A stretch of 11,617 nt of DNA from Prevotella sp. UBA3208 (GCA_002363695.1 DEWO01000146.1:1-11617), one strand, 5' to 3'; counted from the first letter of the stretch, positions 1 to 7,138 are shown. The notes: generated by a model not told the origin, from the letters alone. A program made the numbers and translations.

Positions 1-141
1 TCACTTCGACTTACTATACTAACCCGCTTCGACTTACTATACTAACTCACTTCGACTTACTATACTAACCCGCTTCGACTTACTATACTAACTCGCTTCA
101 ACTTACTATACTAACTCAAAGCGGCCTGCTATAGTAACCCA
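1..141. repeat. 23-bp tandem repeat array, truncated by left window edge
   Basis: Five consecutive 23-bp units lie at 4-26, 27-49, 50-72, 73-95 and 96-118. Each begins CTTCGACTTACTATACTAAC and ends with three variable bases: CCG, TCA, CCG, TCG, TCA in order. Unit 5 has one internal change, CTTCAACTT. Bases 1-3 (TCA) look like the tail of another unit, so the array probably continues to the left. Bases 119-141 match the unit at about 15 of 23 positions and look like a decayed sixth copy. The alternation of CCG and TCA endings hints at a 46-bp higher-order period. There are no spacers of the CRISPR kind. Since 23 is not a multiple of three, the array is unlikely to be coding. Its function is unknown. 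Confidence 0.9.
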
Positions 142-392
142 TTTTGCCCCTCTATATGGGGGCAAAAAGACGCCCCGTATCTGAAGCCTCGTGCGCAACC
201 GGTGCGGGGCGAGATGGAGAGGTGACGTTACTCTCTTTAACGGGCTGTTTTTCATATAGTCCGTCCTGATTACCTCAACACCCCTGTTTTAAAAAGGTGA
301 AGAGGTAAAAAAGCGAGGACAGCGCGAACACCCATGTTATGGGTGTCTGCCCAGGTTTGGTAGAACCGGCCGTAGGCGAAGTTATAGGTCCC
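119..392. other. Non-coding, hairpin-rich intergenic stretch
   Basis: No convincing gene is seen between the repeat array and the terminator at 393-436. Several inverted repeats stand out. One has a 9-bp stem, 142-150 with 159-167 (TTTTGCCCC/GGGGCAAAA), and an 8-base loop. One has a 7-bp stem, 171-177 with 205-211 (CGCCCCG/CGGGGCG). One has a 5-bp stem, 217-221 with 231-235. One has an 8-bp stem, 328-335 with 339-346 (ACACCCAT/ATGGGTGT), and a 3-base loop. The density of stems fits either a structured RNA or a palindromic interspersed element. A 49-codon minus-strand ORF (255 down to 106) runs across part of it, but its stop lies inside the tandem repeat and its product resembles no family known to me, so it is not called a gene. 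Confidence 0.5.
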
Positions 393-436
393 AAAAAGTC
401 ACTTCCCTGCCCTCAACTGGGGGGGTAGGGAAGTGA
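393..436 (-). terminator. Rho-independent terminator of the Rpn-family gene
   Basis: A near-perfect stem pairs 399-414 with 421-436. The outer 10 bp (TCACTTCCCT/AGGGAAGTGA) are perfect, the inner 6 bp include G-T pairs, and the loop is about 6 bases. Read on the minus strand the stem is followed directly by CTTTTTGG (plus-strand AAAAAG at 393-398). It starts about 22 bp past the stop codon of the leftward gene at 459, so placement and polarity both fit an intrinsic terminator. Confidence 0.8.
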
Positions 437-458
437 TTTCGTCTATCCGCCGGGCGCA

Positions 459-1319
459 CTAAAGCGCTGCTATCTCTTTAGGTGCAAGGCCAAGGCTCTT
501 GACAATGACATCCATCGGAACTCCATTGGACAACAGACTGCGGGCATTGGCAAGGCGTTCTTCCGCACGGCCTTCCGTACGGCCTTTCTGGTGGGCAGTG
601 GTCATCGTGCTGTAGTAGTCCCAATAGTCCTTTACGCTCTCTTGATACTCACGGCGCTCTTGAGGCGTGAAACTTGCTATCTCTGCCTGATCGAATAGTC
701 GCTTGAACACTCGTTCCTGCAAGGCCTGCGGGCGGTCCATCAGCCGGGAAAGGTTGCGCAATGCAAACATCCACTTGTCAAACATCGTCACCAGCTCGTC
801 CTCACGTTTGTTGAACTTAGGCATCTCCAAATAGAAGAACGTCAGCTTGTCGTAGAATATGTGGTTGTCCTCCACGTCCTTCAGTTTCACCTCATGCACG
901 AAACTGTCTGCTGGATACTCATCCTCGGGGAACGTAAAGTTCAGCAGACCGACAGTGTACACATTCTCCAGACGGTAATCCCAAGTTCCTTTCGGGGCCT
1001 GCTCGCGAATGGGATACGTGGCATAATAGATGCTACGATCCTTGAAATAAACCTGTTCGGCCTTTTGCATCTCTACGATGAAGCGGCCACCGTCCTCCGT
1101 CATGCAATACACATCGAACACGGCACGGCGGTCACCATAGCCGTCGCCCAGATGCTCGCTGTTCAGGTACTGCACGTCCTTGATTTGCATGGTGCTGTCG
1201 TTGAACAGTGCATTCAGGAAACTAATCAGCAAGTCCTTGTTCAGCTCGGTGCCGAACAACTTCTTGAATCCGAAGTCGGTATAAGGGTCAATGTATCGCT
1301 CGCGAATCTCTACTCCCAT
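459..1319 (-). CDS. Rpn family recombination-promoting nuclease / PD-(D/E)XK nuclease family transposase
   Basis: The 286-residue product begins with a segment typical of this family (DPYTDFGFKKLFG, residues 11-23). The PD-(D/E)XK core shows Asp69 (FDVYC) and, 14 residues on, E83-M-Q85, the E-x-Q form in place of E-x-K, common in these proteins. Relatives are DNA endonucleases related to transposases that raise RecA-independent recombination in E. coli; some act in phage defence. The C-terminal part (about 239-286) is a Gly/Arg/Glu-rich linker (KGRTEGRAEE) and a short helical tail ending LGLAPKEIAAL. The linker is encoded by two copies of a 12-bp repeat at 561-584. The start at 1319 follows a good promoter by about 25 nt. 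The gene stands alone, with its own promoter and terminator. No terminal inverted repeats of an insertion sequence were seen beside it. Family assignment is firm; cellular role is inferred. Confidence 0.92.
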   Translation of the reverse strand: MGVEIRERYIDPYTDFGFKKLFGTELNKDLLISFLNALFNDSTMQIKDVQYLNSEHLGDGYGDRRAVFDVYCMTEDGGRFIVEMQKAEQVYFKDRSIYYATYPIREQAPKGTWDYRLENVYTVGLLNFTFPEDEYPADSFVHEVKLKDVEDNHIFYDKLTFFYLEMPKFNKREDELVTMFDKWMFALRNLSRLMDRPQALQERVFKRLFDQAEIASFTPQERREYQESVKDYWDYYSTMTTAHQKGRTEGRAEERLANARSLLSNGVPMDVIVKSLGLAPKEIAAL

Positions 1320-1347
1320 AATACTATTGTTTGAAACATCTCGCTTG

Positions 1348-1378
1348 CAAAGATAGCGTTTATTTCCGAAACAACAAA
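1348..1378 (-). promoter_or_regulatory. Bacteroidota-type promoter for the Rpn-family gene
   Basis: On the minus strand a -33 TTTG (1375-1378) is followed after 19 nt by TATCTTTG (1348-1355), matching the TAnnTTTG -7 box. The box edge is 28 bp upstream of the start codon at 1319, so the leader would be about 25 nt. Confidence 0.75.
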
Positions 1379-1401
1379 ATATTTGGGTGAATATTTATCG
1401 G

Positions 1402-1475
1402 ACCATGAGAGCGGTACCGCTGCATGGTGGACGCGAAATAAGTGCCGAGTATTGTTTGTCCCAGACCGTGGGACA
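1402..1475. repeat. Two inverted repeats between rpn-like gene and trmB
   Basis: The first is a nested palindrome: ACCATG at 1402-1407 pairs with CATGGT at 1423-1428 around the 12-bp palindrome AGCGGTACCGCT (1410-1421). The second pairs TGTCCCA (1457-1463) with TGGGACA (1469-1475) around a 5-base loop. Neither has a T-run on either side, so they are not good terminators. They could be operators, RNA structures or remains of a palindromic element; the sequence does not decide. Confidence 0.6.
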
Positions 1476-1502
1476 GTCTTTAGTGATAGCGGTTGCGGGG
1501 AA

Positions 1503-1526
1503 TAATGGTGGCTGTGGCTACCATTA
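1503..1526 (-). terminator. Possible weak terminator after trmB
   Basis: A 10-bp stem (1503-1512 with 1517-1526, one G-T pair) closes a TGTG loop and lies 4 bp past the trmB stop. On the minus strand the stem is followed by TTCCCC, not a run of T, so termination here would be weak. It could also be an mRNA 3'-end stabiliser. Confidence 0.4.
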
Positions 1527-1529
1527 ATG

Positions 1530-2324
1530 TTATTTTGCCTTGTCCTTGGAGCTGCGCTTGTCGCGGTGGTAGGAACGGTAGTCGTCGAGTTCAATCTCTA
1601 CGTCGGGCTCCTCTAACTGGCCTTCGTGGGGCAGGCGGAACTTCATGTACTTGATGTTGATGCCGCGAGCAAGCCACATGCTTTCGTAGTATGTCTGAAT
1701 GCTGGCTGCCTCGGTGAATGCTGCAATGGCATTGGAGTCAACGGCAGTCTCTCTGGCTGCGGGGTTATAGAGGTCGGTAATGAGAGCCTCAACGCTCAGT
1801 GCGTTATTCGATACTAAAAGGGTGGTGTAGGTGAAGAGGAAGTTGGAGTCGGTCTTCAGATGGATGATGCCATTGTTGACGAGGAAGCGGCGATAACGCT
1901 CCAGAAACCAGGTGGAGGTGAGTCGCTTGTGGGGCTTCTTCATCTGTGGGTCGCAGAAAGTAAGCCATATCTCCTGTACCTCGCCTGCTGAGAAGAACTG
2001 GTCAATGATTTCGATGTTGGTGCGCAGGAAGGCTACGTTCTTCAGTCCTTCGTTGACGGCCTGCGTGGCACCGGTCCACATACGGGCGCCCTTGATGTCG
2101 ACACCGATGAAGTTGACGTTGGGGTATCGCTTGGCCAGTCCTACGGTGTATTCGCCTTTGCCGCAGCCCAGTTCGAGCACGATGGGATTGTCGTTCTTGA
2201 AATACTGCTCGCGCCAGTGGCCCTTCAAAGGAAAATCAGCGTGTTCCAGCGATCCGTATGGATACTGGAACACGTTGTCGTAAGTTGCCATGTCGGCAAA
2301 TTTTGCCAGCTTGCCTTTTCCCAT
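1530..2324 (-). CDS. trmB: tRNA (guanine-N7-)-methyltransferase TrmB
   Basis: TrmB transfers a methyl group from S-adenosylmethionine to N7 of guanine 46 in the variable loop of tRNA, in the cytoplasm. The 264-residue product has a Rossmann-type SAM site at 51-60 ([10 protein letters not shown]) and the acidic strand end FIGVDIKG (72-79). The family signature follows at about 122-137 ([16 protein letters not shown]), with the catalytic-region Asp125, Pro126 and a Lys/Arg-rich stretch. Many homologues have Pro or Ser where this one has Cys124. The C-terminus (about 245-264) is charged and Lys-rich, as expected for a tRNA-binding protein. The start at 2324 lies 6 bp after the ilvE stop, so the two genes are probably co-transcribed from the ilvE promoter. 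The pairing has no clear metabolic logic. Confidence 0.95.
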   Translation of the reverse strand: MGKGKLAKFADMATYDNVFQYPYGSLEHADFPLKGHWREQYFKNDNPIVLELGCGKGEYTVGLAKRYPNVNFIGVDIKGARMWTGATQAVNEGLKNVAFLRTNIEIIDQFFSAGEVQEIWLTFCDPQMKKPHKRLTSTWFLERYRRFLVNNGIIHLKTDSNFLFTYTTLLVSNNALSVEALITDLYNPAARETAVDSNAIAAFTEAASIQTYYESMWLARGINIKYMKFRLPHEGQLEEPDVEIELDDYRSYHRDKRSSKDKAK

Positions 2325-2330
2325 TGCAGT

Positions 2331-3353
2331 TTATTCTATGACCACGGTTGTCCAGCCGTGCTTGTCCTCGATGTCGCCATACTGGATGCCGCGCAGGGTG
2401 TCGTAGAGTTTCTTCGAGACGGGGCCGGGCTTGCCGTCTTTCGAGAAGGTGTAGCGCTTGCCGTTGTCCAGGTCGTCAATATACGAGATGGGGCTGATGA
2501 CGGCAGCAGTACCGCAGGCTCCTGCCTCTTCGAAGGTCTCCAGTTCCTCTTCGGGAATCGGACGACGCTCCACCTTCATGCCCAGGTCTTCGGCCACCTG
2601 CATCAGGCTCTTGTTGGTGATAGAGGGCAGGATAGAGGTTGACTTCGGGGTGATGTAGGTGTTGTTCTTAATACCGAAGAAGTTGGCAGCACCGCACTCG
2701 TCGATGTATTTCTTCTCCTTGGCGTCCAGATAGAACTCGCAGGCGTAGCCTTTCTCGTGAGCCAGATTGTTGGCAAACAAGGATGCGGCATAGTTGCCCC
2801 CCACCTTATACTTACCTGTTCCGAGAGGAGCCGAACGGTCGTAGTCGCGGACGATGACATAAGGATTGGTAGAGAAACCACCCTTGAAGTAAGGACCTAC
2901 GGGGGTTACGAAGATGAGGAAGCAGTACTCCTTGGAGGGGTGAACGCCAACCTGTGCGCTGGTGCCGATGAGCAGCGGACGGATATACAGGGTGGCACCG
3001 CTCTCGTAAGTGGGAATCCACTCCTGGTTCAGGCGAACCACTTTCTTCACCATTTCAGTGAACAACTCAGTAGACACCTCGGGCATCAGGATGCCACGGC
3101 AGGTAGACTGCAGGCGGGCTGCATTCTCGTCTACACGGAAAACGCGCACCTTGCCGTCCTTGCAGCGATAGGCCTTCAGACCCTCGAAAGCCTCCTGGCC
3201 GTAGTGCAGACAGGTAGCAGCCATGTGCAGGTTCAGGTACTCGTCGGAGCATACTTCAATTTCTCCCCACTTGCCGTCACGATAGTAACAGCGTACATTG
3301 TAGTCGGTCTTCATGTAACCGAACGACAGGTTTCCCCAGTCTAAGTTCTTCAT
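2331..3353 (-). CDS. ilvE: Branched-chain amino-acid aminotransferase IlvE (class IV PLP enzyme)
   Basis: IlvE interconverts leucine, isoleucine and valine with their 2-oxo acids, using 2-oxoglutarate/glutamate and pyridoxal phosphate; it is the last step of branched-chain amino-acid synthesis. The 340-residue product matches the longer (type II) branch of the family. Visible marks are HYGQEAFEGLKAY (50-62), the YIRPLLIGTSAQVGVHP stretch (123-139) and the PLP-lysine motif GKYKVGGNYAAS, where Lys183 should form the Schiff base. A C-terminal EAGACGTAAVISPI segment forms the cofactor phosphate site. An ATG lies 39 bp further upstream, but it falls within the -7 box of the promoter. The conserved N-terminus starts at MKNLDW, so 3353 is taken as the start. 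It leads the ilvE-trmB unit. No leader peptide or attenuator-like stem was seen in its short leader. Confidence 0.95.
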   Translation of the reverse strand: MKNLDWGNLSFGYMKTDYNVRCYYRDGKWGEIEVCSDEYLNLHMAATCLHYGQEAFEGLKAYRCKDGKVRVFRVDENAARLQSTCRGILMPEVSTELFTEMVKKVVRLNQEWIPTYESGATLYIRPLLIGTSAQVGVHPSKEYCFLIFVTPVGPYFKGGFSTNPYVIVRDYDRSAPLGTGKYKVGGNYAASLFANNLAHEKGYACEFYLDAKEKKYIDECGAANFFGIKNNTYITPKSTSILPSITNKSLMQVAEDLGMKVERRPIPEEELETFEEAGACGTAAVISPISYIDDLDNGKRYTFSKDGKPGPVSKKLYDTLRGIQYGDIEDKHGWTTVVIE

Positions 3354-3389
3354 AATAGTTTGAATGTTGTTTGTTGCTAAAATTGGACG

Positions 3390-3420
3390 CAAAAGTAATC
3401 AAAATATTGCGCCTGTGCAA
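3390..3420 (-). promoter_or_regulatory. Bacteroidota-type promoter for ilvE-trmB
   Basis: On the minus strand TTG (3418-3420) is followed after 20 nt by TACTTTTG (3390-3397), a match to TAnnTTTG. The leader to the ATG at 3353 would be about 33 nt. Confidence 0.7.
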
Positions 3421-3461
3421 GAATTTCGCGGAAAAAGTGATAGAAATCGCTTAAAAATTAG

Positions 3462-3469
3462 TACTTTTG
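3462..3469 (+). promoter_or_regulatory. Probable -7 box for the outer-membrane barrel gene at 3500
   Basis: TACTTTTG matches TAnnTTTG and sits 30 bp upstream of the ATG at 3500. No TTG is found at the expected 19-21 nt upstream distance, so the -33 element is weak or missing. It diverges from the ilvE promoter in the same 146-bp gap. Confidence 0.5.
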
Positions 3470-3499
3470 CGCACAGATTAACAACATAGAACAAAAAGT

Positions 3500-4234
3500 A
3501 TGACGATGAAAAAGTTATTAGCCATGATGTTTGCATTGGTCATGACCCTGTCCGTGCAGGCATTAGAGAGAAGAGACACCATTGTGATAGTCAATGGTGA
3601 CACGGTAAAGAACACCACCAAGCAGCGTGCCTACGACAAGTACAAGAAAGCAGACTTTCTGGACTTTGACTTGGCGCTGGGCTTCTCGGCACCCACCGGT
3701 GCTCCCGATGGCGTGGGTTTTGCACCCTTCCGTTCGACGGAATGGACTATCGGATTGCGTTACAAGTACACGCCCAAGAAAGCGCTGCAGACCTATTCTG
3801 TCGGCCTTTGGGCAAAATGGAGCAGTTATGCCTTGAGCAAGGATAAGATGTTCGTCATGGACGACAGCCATGTGGTAGGCGTGGGGGCGTTTCCCGATAA
3901 GAGCTCGTCGAAGCGCTCGGCCATTAACATCTTCAGCCTGTCAGTGCCCTTCTTGTTTACCCAGAAGTTCGGGCATAAGAGTTGTTGGAGTTTCACGCTG
4001 GGGCCTGTGGTCAACTTCAACCTGAAAGGACGTATCAACAACGAGTACACGGTAGGTGACTACGAGAACGACATCTACGTCAAGGGCATCGAGTACCGTC
4101 CTGTCACCATCGACCTCATGGGTATGGTGACATACAAGAAAGTAAGCGCCTACTTCAAGTATTCGCCTATGAGCGTGCTGAAGAAGGATATGGGACCGCA
4201 GTTCCACGCCCTGTCGTTCGGTGTGATGCTGTAA
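3500..4234 (+). CDS. Putative outer-membrane beta-barrel protein
   Basis: The 244-residue product starts with a signal peptide: Met-Thr-Met-Lys-Lys, a hydrophobic core to about residue 20, and a likely cleavage after VQA (about residue 21). The rest is a series of alternating polar/apolar strands rich in aromatic residues, for example the WTIGLRYKY, FSLSVPFLFTQKFG and SWSFTLGPVVNFNLKG-like segments. It ends HALSFGVML, with hydrophobic residues alternating up to the end, typical of outer-membrane barrels. It resembles the porin-family/OMP_b-brl group of Bacteroidota, but no specific function can be read. A second ATG at 3506 (MKKLL) is an equally good start. The gene is single, divergent from ilvE and convergent with xseB (16 bp between the stop codons), and no terminator is seen in that gap. 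Confidence 0.75.
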   Translation: MTMKKLLAMMFALVMTLSVQALERRDTIVIVNGDTVKNTTKQRAYDKYKKADFLDFDLALGFSAPTGAPDGVGFAPFRSTEWTIGLRYKYTPKKALQTYSVGLWAKWSSYALSKDKMFVMDDSHVVGVGAFPDKSSSKRSAINIFSLSVPFLFTQKFGHKSCWSFTLGPVVNFNLKGRINNEYTVGDYENDIYVKGIEYRPVTIDLMGMVTYKKVSAYFKYSPMSVLKKDMGPQFHALSFGVML

Positions 4235-4250
4235 GTTCGGGGACGCAGGC

Positions 4251-4463
4251 TTACTGTGCTTCGGTTTGTATTTTTAAGATTTCCGCTTCTGTCTTAGACA
4301 GCTTGTCTTTGCAGAACTTGATTAATCGCTGCGCAGCTTTCAGTTGCGCAGCGAGTTCGTCTATATCAAACTCGTTCTGCTCCATCTTCTGAACGATGGT
4401 TTCCAGTTGGGCCAGAGCCTCTTCGTATTTATGGTTTTGCAATGCTATTGTTTCTTCGTTCAT
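4251..4463 (-). CDS. xseB: Exodeoxyribonuclease VII small subunit XseB
   Basis: XseB binds several-fold to XseA to form exonuclease VII, which degrades single-stranded DNA from both ends in the cytoplasm during repair and recombination. The 70-residue length is right for the family. The family pattern is visible: KYEEALAQLETIVQKME (12-28), then a Glu/Asp-containing link and a second helix with LKAAQRLIKFCKDKL (41-55). It is all helical with heptad-like leucines. Its ATG overlaps the xseA stop in the sequence ATGA, so translation is probably coupled to xseA. It is the last gene of the leftward unit. Confidence 0.95.
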   Translation of the reverse strand: MNEETIALQNHKYEEALAQLETIVQKMEQNEFDIDELAAQLKAAQRLIKFCKDKLSKTEAEILKIQTEAQ

Positions 4464-5695
4464 TTGACTATAGATTTAAATGTTCCTTTTTCTATTCGGG
4501 TTTCTATCTCGTCGCCAGGCTTCACCTGGGCTGGGTCGCGGACGGCTCGCCCATCCTTGAGGGTGATGCTGTAGCCTCGGGCCAGCAGTATCTGGGGGTC
4601 GAAACCTTGCAGCTGTAGTGCCATGCGCTCCAACCGGTGCTTCTGTTCCGTTAGCAGTCGCTCAATGGCTAAACGAGGCCGGGGTTGCAGCATCTCAATA
4701 CGATGGCGTCCGTCGCTGACAGTATGCAGGGCGAGGGTGGGGATGAGTGTGGCCAGCTGGCTGATGTGCTGCTGATGGCGGTGGATGCTGTCGCTGACGA
4801 AATGGCTGACGAATGTCTGGGCACGTTCGATGCGGTCCAGTACTCTGAGCAGGTTGTCAACCAGTAGCGTTGCTGCTGCTGTAGGTGTCTTGACACGTGT
4901 ATGGCTAATCATGTCGAGGATGCTTTCGTCACGGTCGTGTCCGATACCCGTGATGACGGGCAGCGGGAACTGGGCGACGTTCTCGGCCAATGCCAGTGTG
5001 TCGAAGCCGCTGAGGTCGGCAGTGGCACCGCCGCCTCTTAGGATGCATACCACATCGTAATGGCTGATGTCGTTGTAAATTTGGTTGAGCGCGTTGATGA
5101 TGGATGACTCCACCTGCTCTCCTTGCATGATGGCAGGAAAGAGTTGGATGGTAAAATGGAATCCATAGCCGTTGTCCTCCAGCTGTCGGCAGAAGTCTCC
5201 GTAGCCGGCAGCGTTGGAAGCCGAGATGACGGCAATGCGCTGGGCGAAAAGCGGCAGACGCAGTTCACGTTGCAGGTCGAAAACACCTTCTTCTTTCAGT
5301 TGGCGGATGATTTCCTGACGACGGCGGGCCATGTCGCCTAAGGTGTAGGTGGGGTCGATGTCTGTGACTATCCATGAGAAGCCATAAGCCTCGTGAAACT
5401 GGGCATAGACCTTCAGCAGCACTTTCAGTCCGGCGTGCAGGGGCTGGCCTGTGGTGCGCTCGAAGTAGGGCTGTACCATCTGCCAGGTCTGTCGCCAGCA
5501 TTTGGCTGAAGCTCGGGCTATGGGCGTGTTGCTCCTGTCGTCCTTCTCGACCAGTTCCATGTAGCAATGTCCGCCACGCTCACGGCATTCAGACAATTCA
5601 GCCTCAACCCAATATTCGTCAGGCAGTTGCATCGCTATGGCGTCGCGCACCATGAGGTTCAGTTGTCGGAGGGTGTAGTGCGAGAGCGTGGGCAT
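4460..5695 (-). CDS. xseA: Exodeoxyribonuclease VII large subunit XseA
   Basis: This is the catalytic subunit of exonuclease VII, which cuts single-stranded DNA to oligonucleotides. The 411-residue product has an N-terminal OB-fold domain (about 1-115, including YWVEAELSECRERGGHCYMEL). The catalytic domain follows, with RIAVISASNAAGYGDF (153-168), ILRGGGATADLSGFD (218-232) and ITGIGHDRDESILD plus the HTRVKTPTAAA stretch (248-275). A helical region comes next, and a C-terminal segment (LLARGYSITLKDGRAV, about 370-385) that is a family hallmark. Start 5695 lies 1 base past the TGA of the protease gene (TGACATG), and the 3' end overlaps xseB by 4 bp. All three genes therefore sit in one tightly spaced leftward unit. 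Confidence 0.96.
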   Translation of the reverse strand: MPTLSHYTLRQLNLMVRDAIAMQLPDEYWVEAELSECRERGGHCYMELVEKDDRSNTPIARASAKCWRQTWQMVQPYFERTTGQPLHAGLKVLLKVYAQFHEAYGFSWIVTDIDPTYTLGDMARRRQEIIRQLKEEGVFDLQRELRLPLFAQRIAVISASNAAGYGDFCRQLEDNGYGFHFTIQLFPAIMQGEQVESSIINALNQIYNDISHYDVVCILRGGGATADLSGFDTLALAENVAQFPLPVITGIGHDRDESILDMISHTRVKTPTAAATLLVDNLLRVLDRIERAQTFVSHFVSDSIHRHQQHISQLATLIPTLALHTVSDGRHRIEMLQPRPRLAIERLLTEQKHRLERMALQLQGFDPQILLARGYSITLKDGRAVRDPAQVKPGDEIETRIEKGTFKSIVK

Positions 5696-5696
5696 G

Positions 5697-7133
5697 TCAG
5701 TGGATATTCATTTTGTTGAGTTCGTAGGAACCTATTTGGTAGGCACGCCAGAAGTTGGGTACTCCGTAACCGTAGATGTTGTCCGGGTGTTCGTAGTTGC
5801 TGCTGGTCTGGCGGATGAGCGCTATCAGCTGTTCTGCAGTCATCTGCCGAAGCGCCTGCCACAGACAAGCCGTCAGCCCGCAGACGGTAGGGGCCGCAAA
5901 CGAGGTCCCCATGTCGTCCATGATGACTCCTCGGCCATTGACCAGCTTGGCTGGGGCACCGATGGCCACCACGTCAGGCTTGACCCGTTGGTCCTGAGTC
6001 GGGCCTACACTGCTGAACGGTGCTATTTTGTAAGGTTCGTTGGCCAGCATGGCACCGACGGTCAAGATGTGGTCTGCGTCAGCAGGAACGGTCACCTTTT
6101 TCCAGGTGCCCATGCCGGAATTGCCGGCAGAGTTGACCAGTATCATGCCTTTTGCCGCCATCATCGAGGCTGAACGGCTGACGAACGAAGTGTGGCCGTC
6201 CAATTGCCACTGGTGGTAGGACATGGAGCTGTGGTCGTATTCGTTGTATCCTAATGACGAGTTGACAAGGTCGCACCCTACGCTGTCAGCAAATTCGGCC
6301 GCCATGGTCCAGTAGTCTTCCTCCACCTCTTGCTCTGTCTGCTGGTCTTCGCTCCTCAGCAGCCAGTAGCAGGCTTTGGGTGCCGTGCCCATGTAGTAAA
6401 AAGGCTCGTTGACGGCCATGGTCGAGAGCACCTTGGTACCATGATCTGTCTCGGCAAATATGCTTGGCGAGGCCGGTGTGACAAAATCCTGATGCCCTCT
6501 GATGTCAATGTGCTGGAAGGCAGGAATCTTGTCGACGTTCTTGAAACCTCCGTCAATGATGCCTATCATCATGGCTTCTCCCCGCATTCCGATGTTGTGC
6601 AGCCGTTGGCCTTTGAGCATGGTGATTTGCTTGGAAGCCTGTCCGTAGAGGTCGCCGCTGACGCTGTCGCGTTCTTCAAAGTGTTCGTGATATTTGGTCT
6701 TGATGGCCGTCGGAGAGACGCTGTCAGGCGACTGCCACACCATACGGCACGACGTGACGCACGCCAGTTTGCTGACACGTTGTATCATGGTGGTGTCCTT
6801 TACGCGGACAAGCAGCGTGTTCTGCCAACGGCTTTGCCCAATCACGCAGACATCCCTGCTCTCGATGAGCCGGCGATAACGATAGGAAACGGGCAAGTCC
6901 GTAGAATCCAGACTTAGCCCCTGACGGCGTCGGCGCTCGACACTCCGGCGTGAGAGAAATCGGGTGGGGTGGTCCAGTGAGAAATCCGTACCCTGCTTGT
7001 CTGCCAGGGAAATGCGGTAGATGTAGGCAGGTCCGTCCTTGTAGCGAACGCGTTTGTTCAATTCCTGTTGCGTTTCAGCAGAAATTGTCAGCACGCTAAA
7101 TACAGCCAATATGATGGTTAGTAGTCGTTTCAT
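5697..7133 (-). CDS. Secreted S8 (subtilisin-like) serine peptidase
   Basis: The 478-residue product begins with a clear signal peptide (MKRLLTIILAVFSVLTISA, cleavage near residue 19). A propeptide-like region follows (about 20-165) with the Arg-rich stretch LSRRSVERRRRQG (60-72). The S8 catalytic set is complete: Asp194 (GIIDGGF), His231 (TDHGTKV), oxyanion Asn338 (SAGNSG) and Ser411 (GTSFAAPT). The protein ends about 65 residues after the catalytic serine, with no recognisable type IX secretion sorting domain. It is therefore probably periplasmic or exported by another path. It is the first gene of the unit with xseA and xseB (1 bp to xseA). No functional link between a secreted protease and exonuclease VII is evident. 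A promoter box ends only 5 nt before the ATG, so the mRNA may be nearly leaderless. Substrate is unknown. Confidence 0.93.
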   Translation of the reverse strand: MKRLLTIILAVFSVLTISAETQQELNKRVRYKDGPAYIYRISLADKQGTDFSLDHPTRFLSRRSVERRRRQGLSLDSTDLPVSYRYRRLIESRDVCVIGQSRWQNTLLVRVKDTTMIQRVSKLACVTSCRMVWQSPDSVSPTAIKTKYHEHFEERDSVSGDLYGQASKQITMLKGQRLHNIGMRGEAMMIGIIDGGFKNVDKIPAFQHIDIRGHQDFVTPASPSIFAETDHGTKVLSTMAVNEPFYYMGTAPKACYWLLRSEDQQTEQEVEEDYWTMAAEFADSVGCDLVNSSLGYNEYDHSSMSYHQWQLDGHTSFVSRSASMMAAKGMILVNSAGNSGMGTWKKVTVPADADHILTVGAMLANEPYKIAPFSSVGPTQDQRVKPDVVAIGAPAKLVNGRGVIMDDMGTSFAAPTVCGLTACLWQALRQMTAEQLIALIRQTSSNYEHPDNIYGYGVPNFWRAYQIGSYELNKMNIH

Positions 7134-7138
7134 GGGGC

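Noticed and set aside
1..141. CRISPR array
   Set aside because: Units are directly adjacent with no unique spacers, and no cas gene is in the window.
106..255. A 49-codon minus-strand ORF with a GGAC-like sequence upstream
   Set aside because: It runs through two hairpins and ends inside the 23-bp repeat. Its composition is Arg/Pro/Leu-rich without any domain I recognise, so chance is the simpler reading.
459..1319. Insertion sequence carrying the Rpn-family gene
   Set aside because: No terminal inverted repeats or target-site duplication could be found around the gene. Proteins of this family are often annotated as transposases without being part of an IS.
1457..1475. Stem TGTCCCA/TGGGACA as a terminator
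   Set aside because: Neither side has a run of T, and it lies over 50 bp past the trmB stop.
3354..3392. 13-residue N-terminal extension of IlvE from an upstream ATG
   Set aside because: The extension overlaps the -7 box TACTTTTG at 3390-3397, and the conserved family N-terminus begins at the later ATG.
6330..6917. 195-codon plus-strand ORF opposite the S8 protease
   Set aside because: The minus-strand frame has the complete catalytic set and a signal peptide; the plus-strand product has no recognisable features.
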